Positions 1-7,868 are shown, numbered from the stretch's first letter. The stretch: 64,000 nucleotides of DNA from Micrococcaceae bacterium Sec5.8 (GCA_039636775.1 CP143429.1:3596001-3660000), one strand, 5' to 3'. Numbers and translations are program-made. Notes: a model not told the origin generated them from the sequence alone.

Positions 1-1
1 C

Positions 2-205
2 CCAATGAACGATGCCGGCGGATTCACCTACACCTTCAGAATGCCGCCCGAAGCCGCGGCAGGAGAGGGCTCTATTGCCGCTTACCCATATGACATCGAC
101 TGGTGCGACGACACGGGCCGGAACAACCGAGCGGATGCAGAAGCCCCTGCCTTCACACTCGTTTCCTGCGCAATGCCGCAGGAGCCCATCACGATACTTC
201 CCTAG
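2..205 (+). CDS. C-terminal end of an unrecognised protein (partial)
   Basis: An open frame enters from the left edge and stops with TAG at 203-205. The 67 visible residues have a protein-like composition (acidic and aromatic mix, one DWCDD stretch) but match no family I know. An ATG at 5 is inside the frame, so a short self-contained gene cannot be excluded. A palindromic repeat copy follows 41 bases after the stop, as at other gene ends in this region. Coding status is inferred only from length, composition and this position. Confidence 0.35.
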   Translation, partial: PMNDAGGFTYTFRMPPEAAAGEGSIAAYPYDIDWCDDTGRNNRADAEAPAFTLVSCAMPQEPITILP

Positions 206-246
206 AACGGGGACTCAAATTGGCCAGCCAAGGCCAAGATAGATGG

Positions 247-276
247 GGCGCCCGGTGAAGGATCCCTGACCGGACG
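247..276. repeat. Palindromic repeat, copy A
   Basis: Nearly perfect 30-bp palindrome: left arm GCGCCCGGT, centre GGATCC, right arm ACCGGACGC. It is the most symmetrical copy of a repeat that recurs through the first 9.5 kb. No T-run follows, so it is not a classic intrinsic terminator, although as RNA it would form a strong hairpin. Confidence 0.8.
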
Positions 277-495
277 CAAAAGTTCGCTGCCATCGTTCAG
301 CGACACCGGAGCGACGACTACGCCCCCTAGAAAGTGGCCTGCGGGGGCGCTGCCCTCGGGGTCTGGGTGGAAATGCGTCTTGGCTGCCCCCACGACCTCG
401 CCTACGGTGACGGCCACGAAAACGACTCAATCGTTGCTCGGCGCGATCATCTCTTTGGTCCAGCGTATTGGGCGGCAGGAGCCGCTCCCTGGTCC
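277..495. other. Intergenic stretch between repeat copies A and B
   Basis: Short frames exist on both strands, including a minus-strand frame of about 71 codons (417 to 202) that reads through copy A. None has a convincing ribosome site or a recognisable product. I see no RNA gene here. Confidence 0.4.
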
Positions 496-525
496 GTGGC
501 CGTTGGTCGAACCTTCACCGGACAG
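496..525. repeat. Palindromic repeat, copy B (degenerate)
   Basis: About 21 of 30 positions match the intact copy at 1902-1931; the right half CCTTCACCGGAC is exact. It overlaps the 3' end of the kinase-like gene and its sequence supplies that gene's TGA stop (515-517). Confidence 0.6.
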
Positions 526-1174
526 TTGAAACCATGTCGGGACGGATGACTTTTGGGGAAGTGAAATCAGAGTTATCTACGACGAACGTGGCAAGTTCCC
601 AGGGGCGTGCAGCGTCGAAGTAGAGGCGCTGTCCACCGACGTACCGGCGCATCGTTGGGTGCTCAGGGTCGGGGTTGCTCCCGTTCCGAACTGCCATTCG
701 TGCCGCGGTTTCAGTGAACGGAACGTCCAGAAACACCGAAGCATCCCAGTAGGAGACGAGTTCATCCCGGTGCAGGAACATGCCTTCGACAACGACCAGT
801 GCATCTGATGGAGCGCGAACGACTTCCACTAGTGCCATTCGGTCGGTCACTGAGTCATAGGAAGCCGGCGAGTACCAGCCGTCCCCCTTTGGGCCCAGTG
901 GCGTAAGCAACTGATCCTGCAGGGCAGCGTAGTTGTAGGTATCCTGCCAGAACCCTTCGGGTGAGGCACGTCCCTTGGCATGCCTGACAGGCGAGGGGTT
1001 CAGAAAGTCATCGGCGTGGACGACAATCACGGGTCGATTCTGGATCTCGAAGGCCAGGTTTGCGGCGAACGATGTCTTGCCACTGCCATCCACGCCATCG
1101 ATTGCAACGAACCGGCGCCCTGGACCGATGGCGCTGAGAATGTCGGTTGCCAGTGATCGCATGAACTTCTTCAT
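515..1174 (-). CDS. Uridine kinase-like P-loop kinase
   Basis: Cytosolic P-loop protein of about 219 residues in the uridine kinase / phosphoribulokinase-like group, expected to phosphorylate a nucleoside or other small molecule with ATP. The Walker A loop GVDGSGKT is at residues 27-34, followed by a HADDFL segment typical of the substrate region and a VVVEGMFLH Walker-B-like strand. I chose the ATG at 1174 because the protein then begins just before the first strand as in relatives; the frame stays open to 1267. The TGA stop lies inside a palindromic repeat. It has no functional partner nearby, so the substrate is unknown. Confidence 0.75.
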   Translation of the reverse strand: MKKFMRSLATDILSAIGPGRRFVAIDGVDGSGKTSFAANLAFEIQNRPVIVVHADDFLNPSPVRHAKGRASPEGFWQDTYNYAALQDQLLTPLGPKGDGWYSPASYDSVTDRMALVEVVRAPSDALVVVEGMFLHRDELVSYWDASVFLDVPFTETAARMAVRNGSNPDPEHPTMRRYVGGQRLYFDAARPWELATFVVDNSDFTSPKVIRPDMVSTVR

Positions 1175-1305
1175 TTCGCCATATTCCCAGAAGCGGCCCC
1201 TAACCAGCGTCCGCAAGAAGATCCCCCTACGGGCACTCATGCGCACCGAGCTCACAAGCCCCGCCACGCAGCGAATTCACACATTATGGGAGACAGCGCA
1301 AACGT

Positions 1306-1794
1306 CTACTGCCTCTGCCCGGGAGCAGAAGCGGCTGTTACGCCATCGCCGGGTCCATGCTCGACGAGCGGGCCTGACGCGCCGCTGATGCGGGTACCCT
1401 GCTCAGTCGTAGCGGCCATTACCAGCACACCAAACTCGAAGCCTGAGTACCGCGCCCGCTTGAATAGGCCGGCTTTCGGTTCAGCGTGCGCGCCGGGCCC
1501 GACTGCCGATACGAAGACATCGCTGTTCTCGTCACCACTGGCGATGAAGGTCACCCGGCGGTCGAATATCTCCGAGTCGAAGCGGGCGCGTAGCTCAATG
1601 ACGAATTCGCCACCGACTTCCACATCAGGATGCATAACACCCAAGTCGCCCAGGGTAACTTCGCCAGCGGGCTTCAGAGTCCCGTCAGCCTGGCGGACCA
1701 ATATCGTGGCGCGACCATCCCGAACCTTGCCATCTTTTACCCAGGAGACGTCATCACGCGGATAACATCCCAAGGTCACCTCGTCTACCTGCAC
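1306..1794 (-). CDS. Hypothetical protein, about 162 aa
   Basis: No family recognised. The protein is acidic and strand-rich, without a signal peptide or membrane segment, and reads like a small cytosolic beta protein. I chose the GTG at 1794 because AAAAGGAG lies eight bases upstream, whereas the upstream ATG at 1827 has no ribosome site. The gene sits between the kinase-like gene and the lipoprotein gene on the same strand, with palindrome copy C upstream. Function unknown. Confidence 0.55.
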   Translation of the reverse strand: MQVDEVTLGCYPRDDVSWVKDGKVRDGRATILVRQADGTLKPAGEVTLGDLGVMHPDVEVGGEFVIELRARFDSEIFDRRVTFIASGDENSDVFVSAVGPGAHAEPKAGLFKRARYSGFEFGVLVMAATTEQGTRISGASGPLVEHGPGDGVTAASAPGQRQ

Positions 1795-1901
1795 GACACC
1801 CGCTCCTTTTCCAAAGCCATAAGGCACAACGTTACGACGATATTGGAGGGGACTGTCTCGGGTCGGGTTGACTCGTGCAGCAGAGTCGCTCTGTGACCGA
1901 A

Positions 1902-1931
1902 GCGCCCGTAGACGGATCCTTCACCGGACGC
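1902..1931. repeat. Palindromic repeat, copy C
   Basis: Thirty bases with left arm GCGCCCGT, centre GGATCC and right arm TTCACCGGACGC. It lies downstream of the lipoprotein gene and upstream of the gene ending at 1306. Confidence 0.75.
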
Positions 1932-2022
1932 CTCGAAAACTAGCTTTAGCGCTCAAGGGCGCCGGAACCTTTATGAGTGCCTGCCGGTTCTGTGAGTCTT
2001 GCAAGCGCGTGCGAGGTTCTCG

Positions 2023-2478
2023 CTATGTGCCGACGCTGGCGTATTCCCCGTTCAGATCCTTCGTCAGTCGTTCGGTGTTCCACGTTGGGGGTTGTCCGCT
2101 TGCCATGCGGCTGAAGTCGACAACCATCCAATTCTTGCCGTATACGAGATGGATCTTGCCCTGACTCGAGTCAGACAAGAGTTGGTAGCTTTCCTTAAGA
2201 GCGTTTTGATCCGGGTAAAGATCTAACTGGACATTTTGAAAGCACAGTTTCTGTGCTGACGTCAGCGGAACACCATCACCCATAGGAACGATCGGTTCCC
2301 CAGCAGGATCGGATTCACAGCCCAGGATCCCATCGACGGCAGCGTAGGCCTCGTCGATCGAGCTGAACGTTCGTAAGTTTTCGCCTCGCGGTTGGTCCTG
2401 GGGCGCGCACCCCGTGAGCGGGACCGCAACCAAAAACGTTGCTACGGCAACTGCTAGCAAACGCCCACGTTTCGTCAT
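2023..2478 (-). CDS. Small secreted lipoprotein of unknown function
   Basis: About 151 residues. The N-terminus is a lipoprotein signal: a basic MTKRGR start, a hydrophobic run and the lipobox LTGC with Cys24 as the expected lipid-bearing residue. The mature part is acidic with two further cysteines, suited to the outer face of the membrane; I recognise no domain. I chose the ATG at 2478, preceded by GGGGGTAG; a TTG four codons upstream is possible. Palindrome copy C follows the gene. Confidence 0.7.
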   Translation of the reverse strand: MTKRGRLLAVAVATFLVAVPLTGCAPQDQPRGENLRTFSSIDEAYAAVDGILGCESDPAGEPIVPMGDGVPLTSAQKLCFQNVQLDLYPDQNALKESYQLLSDSSQGKIHLVYGKNWMVVDFSRMASGQPPTWNTERLTKDLNGEYASVGT

Positions 2479-2633
2479 TTCTACCCCCAAGCAGAATTGT
2501 TGTGTTGCCCCAGCCTAAAGCTGCATGTCAATGGCCAATAGTTTGCGCCCATGGACGGCCAGGGTAGTGCCCATTAGCGTGGTGTAACAGCCCGGCCCTG
2601 GGCGTGTTGTTCTCGACGATCGGACACTCGAGC

Positions 2634-2888
2634 ATGGATTGGTCCTTCAATATCGGTGATCCAGACGCGATGTTCCAACAGCCGCCTAAGGAAGTCGCAG
2701 CCCCGGTCAAAGCTGCCGCTGAAGCGTTCGCGCAGGCATCGAGGACAGCCAGGCAGGCCGCTGATGACCTTGCCGAGTCGGTACGCACCGCAGCCGCTGC
2801 GGGATATGGGCACGCATGGATTGGCGAGCACTCGGGCCTGGCTGCCTCAGATGTTCAGCGACTCATTGGCGGAGAGAACCTCTACTAA
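2634..2888 (+). CDS. Short helical protein with HTH-like C-terminus
   Basis: About 84 residues. The middle is a long alanine-rich amphipathic helix and the end (AGYGHAWIGEHSGLAASDVQRL) resembles the helix-turn-helix ending seen in short actinobacterial DNA-binding proteins. The ATG at 2634 is chosen because the upstream codons look non-coding; no good ribosome site is visible. It converges with the membrane protein gene, with palindrome copy D between them. Both the DNA-binding role and the coding status are tentative. Confidence 0.5.
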   Translation: MDWSFNIGDPDAMFQQPPKEVAAPVKAAAEAFAQASRTARQAADDLAESVRTAAAAGYGHAWIGEHSGLAASDVQRLIGGENLY

Positions 2889-2954
2889 CGTTTGGCACTG
2901 CCACCTCCAGTTAGATCTTGAGGCATGGTCCTGACGACAGGACGTACAGTTTCC

Positions 2955-2984
2955 GCGCCCGTAAGCCGATCCTTTACCGGACGC
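2955..2984. repeat. Palindromic repeat, copy D
   Basis: Thirty bases: GCGCCCGTAAGC, then CGATCC and TTTACCGGACGC. It sits between two convergent genes (stops at 2888 and 3008), where it could end transcription from both sides. Confidence 0.75.
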
Positions 2985-3007
2985 CGAGGAGGCTTCCCCG
3001 GCCTGGG

Positions 3008-3709
3008 CTAGACAATGGCTCCGTCGTTCAGCTGTTGGCGCCTGGAGCGGCGGGGGAGCCCTCGGGCCCAGAATGCGATCATGAGCCCGGCCGTCGCGGC
3101 CCCGCCAGCGTGAATCCAGGACGACGACCAAGATCCTTCAGGGGTGGGAACCCCAAAGACAACCACCACCACCGCAAGCCCCAGCAGGACCTCCCCGGCG
3201 GCCTGTAACGGCCGGGCGCGGTACCCGGGGTAGGCCAGCCGGACCAAGGGGATGATCGGCAGCAGGAATAGTCCCGGGCTGAAGACCACGAAGACCACGT
3301 TGAATGTGAAGATGAGCAGGCCTAACACCAGCATGCCCAAGAACTTCAGGACCTGCAGCACGGGGATACGGTTCTCCGCCGTCCACCGGCTCAGCAGCAG
3401 ACCCCAAGCCGGAAGGCCGAGCAGCCATCCACCGGCCCAGAAGCCCAGGTTCAGCAGCGCCAGGACCACGACAAGGGCACCGGGCAACAGGAACGCCGCG
3501 CCCTGTCGCAGCGACGGGAGCCTCCCGGCCGGGACGAAGATGCACGCCCCAATCAGGAGATAAGCGACCACATACCAGGGCAGGAGCTGGATCACCGGCA
3601 CCTGGGCTAGCCCAAACACCAGCAGCGTCAGCGAGGCGGTCATCACGCATACCGCAGCGAACGCCCACGGCCGGCGAGCAAGGCTTGGTGCGGCATCCCC
3701 CAATGTCAT
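3008..3709 (-). CDS. Polytopic membrane protein, unknown
   Basis: About 233 residues with roughly six or seven hydrophobic segments and short basic loops, ending in a basic tail (RRSRRQQ). It should sit in the cytoplasmic membrane. No transporter signature or catalytic motif is seen. The ATG at 3709 places the start just before the first membrane segment; an in-frame ATG at 3757 would add 16 residues. The gene is flanked by palindrome copies D (3' side) and E (5' side, split by the IS30 element). Confidence 0.65.
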   Translation of the reverse strand: MTLGDAAPSLARRPWAFAAVCVMTASLTLLVFGLAQVPVIQLLPWYVVAYLLIGACIFVPAGRLPSLRQGAAFLLPGALVVVLALLNLGFWAGGWLLGLPAWGLLLSRWTAENRIPVLQVLKFLGMLVLGLLIFTFNVVFVVFSPGLFLLPIIPLVRLAYPGYRARPLQAAGEVLLGLAVVVVVFGVPTPEGSWSSSWIHAGGAATAGLMIAFWARGLPRRSRRQQLNDGAIV

Positions 3710-3780
3710 GAACCGCACTCTACCGGCTTCAACACGCCCGGAAGCCTTGCCATACATGACAGCTGGGCTGCAATGATGAA

Positions 3781-3800
3781 GCGCCCGGTAAAGGATCCTT
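3781..3800. repeat. Palindromic repeat copy E, left part, cut by IS30
   Basis: GCGCCCGGTAAAGGATCCTT matches the left arm and centre of the repeat and then ends abruptly at the IS30 inverted repeat. The other half lies at 5014-5032. Confidence 0.7.
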
Positions 3801-5013
3801 GGGTTCTTGCGGTGATTGCAACACTTAGCGGATGGGTGTTGTTATGGCGGGGTATTCAATTCATTTGAGGCCTGATCTCTTGCAGGTTTTTTGGGCCGGG
3901 ATGCAGGCGGGTGAGTTCATCACCGATGCCGTGGTTCCGATCAATACGAGCCGGCGTACCGGGCGTAGGGTCTTGGCCGAGGCCGGTGGTGTCAGGCCCC
4001 GGCGGGGCCGTGATCTGAAGGGCCGGTGTCTGACCTTCGCTCAGCGCGAGGAGATCGCAATACTGCGTGCCCAGGGACAATCTCTGCGGCAGATCGGAGC
4101 GGTGGTCGGCAGAGCGGCCTCCACGGTTTCCAGGGAGTTGCGGCGCAACTCGGTGGCAGGAATGCCCTACCGGGCGAGCTCAGCGCACGCACTGGCCTAT
4201 GAGCGGGCCTCGCGTCCGAAACCAGCGAAACTGCACACGAACACCGTGCTGCGTGCGAAGGTGGAAGATGACCTGAAAAAGAAGTACTCACCCGAGCAGA
4301 TCGCAGGACGACTCCGGGTTGAGTTCCCCGATGAGCCGGAGATGAGGGTGTCACCCGAGACGATCTACCAGTCCCTTTACGTCCAGTCCCGCGGGGCGCT
4401 GAAGCGCGATCTGACCGCGTGCCTGCGCACCGGGCGGGCTATCAGGCAGCCCTGCCGCAAGGCCGGCCAGCGCAAGAACCGGATCCCCGGAATGATCAAC
4501 ATTTCCGAACGTCCCCCCGAAGTTCAGGACCGGGCCGTGCCCGGGCATTGGGAAGGCGACCTCATCATCGGCAAAGGGAATCAGTCCGCGATTGGAACGC
4601 TGGTCGAGCGGACCACTAATTACACGATGCTCGTACACCTGCCGGACGGGTACAAGGCCGAGCAGATGCGTGATGCACTGACCGCGAAGATCAAGACACT
4701 CCCCGAGTCGCTGCGGCATTCCCTGACCTGGGACCAAGGCATCGAGATGCAGGACTGGAAAACCGTGAAGATCGACACCGGCATCGAGATCTACTTCTGC
4801 GACCCACACTCGCCCTGGCAGCGCGGCATCAACGAAAACACCAACGGCCTGCTGCGCCAATATTTCCCCAAGGGCACCGACCTGAGCATCCACAGCCCCG
4901 CAGACCTCGACTGGGTTGCCCAGGAACTCAACGACCGACCGCGCAAAAGACTAGAGTTCAAGAAACCGATCGAACTGATCGAAAACCTCCTGTTGCAATG
5001 ACCGCCTGAATCC
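3801..5013 (+). mobile_element. IS30-family insertion sequence, apparently complete
   Basis: About 1.2 kb with imperfect terminal inverted repeats of about 25 bp. The left end (3801-3825) and the complement of the right end (4989-5013) share about 19 of 25 bases, including GCGGTnATTGCAACA. The single transposase gene is intact. The element lies inside a palindromic repeat. GATCC occurs at both junctions (3794-3798 and 5017-5021), either as a short target duplication or as the two sides of the palindrome; no clean 2-3 bp duplication is visible. Confidence 0.85.
3832..5001 (+). CDS. IS30-family transposase
   Basis: 389 residues, normal for the family, which cuts and joins DNA ends with a DDE-type RNase H fold. 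An N-terminal helix-turn-helix region (residues about 65-110, RQIGAVVGRAASTVSREL) is followed by the catalytic domain: first Asp in GHWEGDLIIG, second Asp in TWDQGIEM, and Glu in the segment HSPWQRGINENTNGLLRQYF. No frameshift or stop is seen, so it is probably active. An in-frame ATG at 3844 is an alternative start. Confidence 0.93.
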   Translation: MGVVMAGYSIHLRPDLLQVFWAGMQAGEFITDAVVPINTSRRTGRRVLAEAGGVRPRRGRDLKGRCLTFAQREEIAILRAQGQSLRQIGAVVGRAASTVSRELRRNSVAGMPYRASSAHALAYERASRPKPAKLHTNTVLRAKVEDDLKKKYSPEQIAGRLRVEFPDEPEMRVSPETIYQSLYVQSRGALKRDLTACLRTGRAIRQPCRKAGQRKNRIPGMINISERPPEVQDRAVPGHWEGDLIIGKGNQSAIGTLVERTTNYTMLVHLPDGYKAEQMRDALTAKIKTLPESLRHSLTWDQGIEMQDWKTVKIDTGIEIYFCDPHSPWQRGINENTNGLLRQYFPKGTDLSIHSPADLDWVAQELNDRPRKRLEFKKPIELIENLLLQ

Positions 5014-5032
5014 GCCGATCCCTCAGCGGGCG
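5014..5032. repeat. Palindromic repeat copy E, right part
   Basis: GCCGATCCCTCAGCGGGCG supplies the centre and right arm missing at 3781-3800. Joining the two halves across one GATCC gives a 29-base repeat like the other copies. Confidence 0.6.
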
Positions 5033-5043
5033 AATTTCGGTCG

Positions 5044-5073
5044 TCGTGACCGAATGTGCCCTTTGACCGGACG
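5044..5073. repeat. Palindromic repeat, copy F (right arm only)
   Basis: CCCTTTGACCGGACG matches the right arm with one extra base; the left arm is barely recognisable. It lies downstream of the methyltransferase gene. Confidence 0.35.
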
Positions 5074-5140
5074 ATCAATGGAGATTCGCCGCGCCCGTGC
5101 TTTCGACAGAGTTTTCCAGCGGGATCAGCGGATCGGACCA

Positions 5141-5992
5141 CTAGTCAGGCTTGTCGAATACGCTCTGGATGAACACCGTGCGCCCGGCGTCGGTGTTGCG
5201 CCCGGAGTTACTCGTCTTGACGGCTGCCTGTTCTCCCAGCACGAGATGCATTCCAAGCGGAGGAGGGGCGCTGGAGCCGCTCGCACCCGACGCATGCGCC
5301 TTCGCCTGCTGTGCCTTGCGCGCCGCCATGATGTCGGCGGTAATGTCGCGCCAGGTGCGCTCCAGGAGACCTGCACCGCGGATCAACCCGCGGAGGGATT
5401 CCGCATCGGCCAGATGGCTCTGGTTGGGGCGGCTCGCCCATGGGACCGGAAGCTCGATCGGCTCGCCGTTCCCCGCGCAGATTTCCTGGCAGACGAACAG
5501 CCCGCCCGGCCTGAGTACCCGGGCGATTCCGAAATACAGGCGGCGCTTGTCCCGGATGTTCATCTGCATTTGTATCGTCCACACCACGTCGAAGCTGGAC
5601 GCGGTGAACGGAAGCTCCAGGGCATCACCCGCCTGAAAGCGGGTGCGATCGGACAACCGCGTCATCCGAGAAAGGGCGTTGGCCACCCCGCAGAATTCAG
5701 GCGAGAGATCGATGCCTGTCACGTCGCAACCCAAAGTTGCGGCGAGGTAACGCGCCGGGCCGCCCAACCCGCTTCCCACGTCGAGCACTCGCGATCCTGG
5801 CGGAATCTTTGCAAGCTCCACCAATGCGCGCGTGGCCGAACGTCCCGCGGAGTGAAACTCGTCGGCCGGCGCGAGGTCTTCGTACGTGACCGAGTCCAGG
5901 TCCTTGCCGAGAGCTTGCAACCCCGCCACGATTCGCGGCAGAAGTCCGCCCGGCTCGTAGTGACGAAGCATTTCCTCGTGCGAGTCGCCCAT
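5141..5992 (-). CDS. SAM-dependent methyltransferase, sarcosine/dimethylglycine type
   Basis: 283 residues. Class I methyltransferase fold: motif I VLDVGSGLGGPARYLA (about 69-84), an acidic strand end GIDLS, GDALELPF, and the post-III segment RVLRPGGLFV. The start (LLPRIVAGLQALGKDLDSVTYEDLAPADEFHSAGR) strongly resembles the sarcosine/dimethylglycine N-methyltransferase-like group, so a small amine or a lipid-like acceptor is plausible. About 50 C-terminal residues rich in Ala, Ser and Asn look poorly conserved. The gene is alone, next to the IS30 element, with no glycine-betaine genes nearby; the substrate is therefore inference. Confidence 0.8.
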   Translation of the reverse strand: MGDSHEEMLRHYEPGGLLPRIVAGLQALGKDLDSVTYEDLAPADEFHSAGRSATRALVELAKIPPGSRVLDVGSGLGGPARYLAATLGCDVTGIDLSPEFCGVANALSRMTRLSDRTRFQAGDALELPFTASSFDVVWTIQMQMNIRDKRRLYFGIARVLRPGGLFVCQEICAGNGEPIELPVPWASRPNQSHLADAESLRGLIRGAGLLERTWRDITADIMAARKAQQAKAHASGASGSSAPPPLGMHLVLGEQAAVKTSNSGRNTDAGRTVFIQSVFDKPD

Positions 5993-6307
5993 GGACGCAA
6001 ATCCTGCGCTGATTTCGGGGAGCCGTCAAGTAAGCGCTTGCTCCCACCACCCCGTCACCTACCCTCCTCCGGCAGGAGGGAGGGTCTGGCCTGTGCCCTC
6101 ACGAGGTCTCCACTCGACGCAGAACGGCATCGCAGACCCCCTGACCAGCAAACGATCTCTGTCCTCCTAAACGACATCGGAAGGGTCGCGGTCGTGCAAT
6201 TCTCCCTTCGTCCCAAGGGTCCGTGGGTGGCTGACAACCTGGATCAGCGGATAGCTCGCCTCCCCGCAATCGCTTACGGCTTCGTCGTCCGCTGGACCGT
6301 TCCCGAG
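5993..6307. other. Intergenic stretch with one small hairpin
   Basis: No credible gene. A perfect 7-bp hairpin (CCCTCCT at 6062-6068 pairing with AGGAGGG at 6074-6080) is present without a T-run. Otherwise nothing is recognisable. Confidence 0.4.
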
Positions 6308-6565
6308 ATGCGATCCATGGCGCAATTCCTACTGGTGCTGTCAGGCGTCTTGCTCGGCGCCGCAGCAACGCTTCTTATCGAATTTCTCCTGCCCCGCCGT
6401 GCGGCAGAGAAGGCAGAGGCGGCGACGGATGCGTCGCGAGAAATTCAAGAGACGTCGCCAGAACTTCTTCGCGAGACTCAACTCCTGCTCGCCCACGCGC
6501 AGGCCGAGTTGCGTCAACGACCCTGGTGGCGACGGCGGCCGAAAGGTTCAAGGCGATACAAATAG
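6308..6565 (+). CDS. Small single-span membrane protein candidate
   Basis: About 85 residues. A hydrophobic helix (residues about 5-25, FLLVLSGVLLGAAATLLIEF) is followed by a charged helical tail and a strongly basic end (WWRRRPKGSRRYK). This is a sensible membrane-anchored small protein, but no family is recognised. The start may be ATG 6308 or 6317; neither has a strong ribosome site. Palindrome copy G follows 73 bases later, matching the pattern at other gene ends. Confidence 0.4.
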   Translation: MRSMAQFLLVLSGVLLGAAATLLIEFLLPRRAAEKAEAATDASREIQETSPELLRETQLLLAHAQAELRQRPWWRRRPKGSRRYK

Positions 6566-6638
6566 GAACCTTATCTACCTCGACCCTGTCGTCTCGCGGA
6601 GGCCAACATCGTCGCTCAGCGATCACAGCGAGCCACCA

Positions 6639-6668
6639 GCGTTCGTAAGCCGGTGGTTCAACGGACGC
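6639..6668. repeat. Palindromic repeat, copy G
   Basis: A variant with GCGTTCGTAAGC on the left and TTCAACGGACGC on the right, with CGGTGG replacing the GGATCC centre. It is closest to copy I at 9457-9486. Confidence 0.6.
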
Positions 6669-6672
6669 CACA

Positions 6673-6703
6673 GCGCCCGGTAGTCGATCCTTCAGCGGCA
6701 CGC
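6673..6703. repeat. Palindromic repeat, copy H
   Basis: GCGCCCGGTAGT, CGATCC, TTCAGCGGCACGC: one base longer than the others. It lies four bases after copy G, between the convergent small membrane protein and acetyltransferase genes. Confidence 0.7.
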
Positions 6704-6729
6704 ACTCACACTCTTGGGGTGCGCAGCAG

Positions 6730-7182
6730 TCAGGACAGATTTCCTAACTTGTGAAGCAGCGTATCCGAACCGCCGTTACGTCCGACTTTGGAGAAGCCCA
6801 TCCGCTCGTAGAGTAGCCTTGCTCGATTCCCGTCCTCGACGCTGAGGCTGATGGCCGGTACACCGTGCGACCGTCCGACCTCGATAAGGCTTGCCATGAG
6901 AGCCGTACCGGCTCCATTCCCACGGTAGTCCGGCAGAACGCCAATGGTGAGCTCCGGAATATCCTCCGCTACAAAGCCGTATCCGGCATTGTCAGGGGTG
7001 AAATTCCGACACCATGCTCCCCCGATGGGAGTACCGTCATCTGTCTCAGCTACGACGCCGAAGTCACCGACCTGGGGCCAGCCGGCAAGGTAGCGCGACA
7101 GATTGGGGTTGGTCTTGAACTGTTCTTGCGTGAAGCGGGCGGTTCCGTTCCAGTTCATAGCCTCGAAGGCCGCTGCAGCCAA
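6730..7182 (-). CDS. GNAT-family N-acetyltransferase, start unclear
   Basis: About 150 residues from the TTG at 7182. It should transfer acetyl from acetyl-CoA to an amine. Motif A LTIGVLPDYRGNGAGTALM with the R/Q-x-x-G-x-G/A acetyl-CoA loop is present, as is the C-terminal GNRARLLYERMGF strand. The frame upstream of the TTG still reads like a GNAT N-terminus (IRVRAATVNDESIL), yet it holds no ATG, GTG or TTG before an in-frame TAA at 7228-7230. The true start may use a rare codon (ATC at 7221) or was lost when the neighbouring IS debris arrived. Substrate unknown. Confidence 0.7.
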   Translation of the reverse strand: MAAAAFEAMNWNGTARFTQEQFKTNPNLSRYLAGWPQVGDFGVVAETDDGTPIGGAWCRNFTPDNAGYGFVAEDIPELTIGVLPDYRGNGAGTALMASLIEVGRSHGVPAISLSVEDGNRARLLYERMGFSKVGRNGGSDTLLHKLGNLS

Positions 7183-7241
7183 GATTGATTCATCGTTGAC
7201 CGTCGCCGCCCGGACCCTGATTGCTCCTTATGTCATGACCG

Positions 7242-7820
7242 CTACTTAACGCACGGTTCGTGGCGGCATTCTGTGATCGCTCGGTGTTGCACCAGCGCCC
7301 GCCAGCCGATCCTGAAGCGGGACCATGCCAGCCACGCCACGAACAAAACGGTCTTCTTCCCCTCGATCACGGGGCCGTCGCCGAAGTCGTACTGAAGCCA
7401 CATGCCCGGTTCCGTGATCCAGGGCCGGTGCACCCGGACATGGCCAAGACGCCAGGCGGCGCGGACCTGCGCGACGGCCCGGCGGGTTGAGCGTTCCGAG
7501 CCCTCGTAGCCGAGGGCGAGGAGTTTATCGTGGGCTTTGTCGGCGCGGATCTTGCCCTTGGAGGCCTCGATCCATTCCTCGATCTTGGGCAGGAACGCGT
7601 CCGTGACCCGGCCCCGGTAGACCGGTTCCGCGATCGGCTGGCCGGCGTCGCGGGCAGCGACGTGCCTGGCGACCGTGTGGTGCGAGCAGCCGGTGAGTTC
7701 CGCGGCGGCGCGCAACGATCCGGTCAGATCATACGCAGCAAGTATTTCCATGATTTCTCCGTCAAACTTCATTAGGGCCTCTTCCCGGGCGACTTTGGTG
7801 CGACTAGACACCGTCATCAA
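7242..7820 (-). pseudogene. istA: Truncated IS21-type istA transposase
   Basis: The first about 170 residues match the N-terminal part of IstA from actinobacterial IS21-like elements: a helix-turn-helix (SLRAAAELTGCSHHTVARHV) and the start of the catalytic domain with its first Asp in WLQYDFGDGP. Full-length IstA is about 400-500 residues; here homology ends near 7310 (WSRFRI) and 22 unrelated residues follow. The remaining DDE residues and the helper ATPase istB are absent. The remnant cannot transpose by itself. Confidence 0.8.
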
Positions 7821-7868
7821 ACGCCGGGGAGAGGCTCCCGCCGCTTAAGCAGCAGGGTTCAGTAAAGA

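Noticed and set aside
202..417. Minus-strand frame of 71 codons reading through repeat copy A
   Set aside because: No ribosome site, no family, and its end is made of repeat sequence; support is too weak for a gene.
2604..3757. Toxin-antitoxin pair made by the small HTH-like protein and its neighbour
   Set aside because: The two genes converge and the neighbour is a 230-residue polytopic membrane protein; there is no operon or overlap as expected of such systems.
5054..6565. Plus-strand frame of about 500 codons opposite the methyltransferase
   Set aside because: The first 1.2 kb is shadow; only the last 85 codons, which encode a membrane helix and a basic tail, are kept as a small gene candidate.
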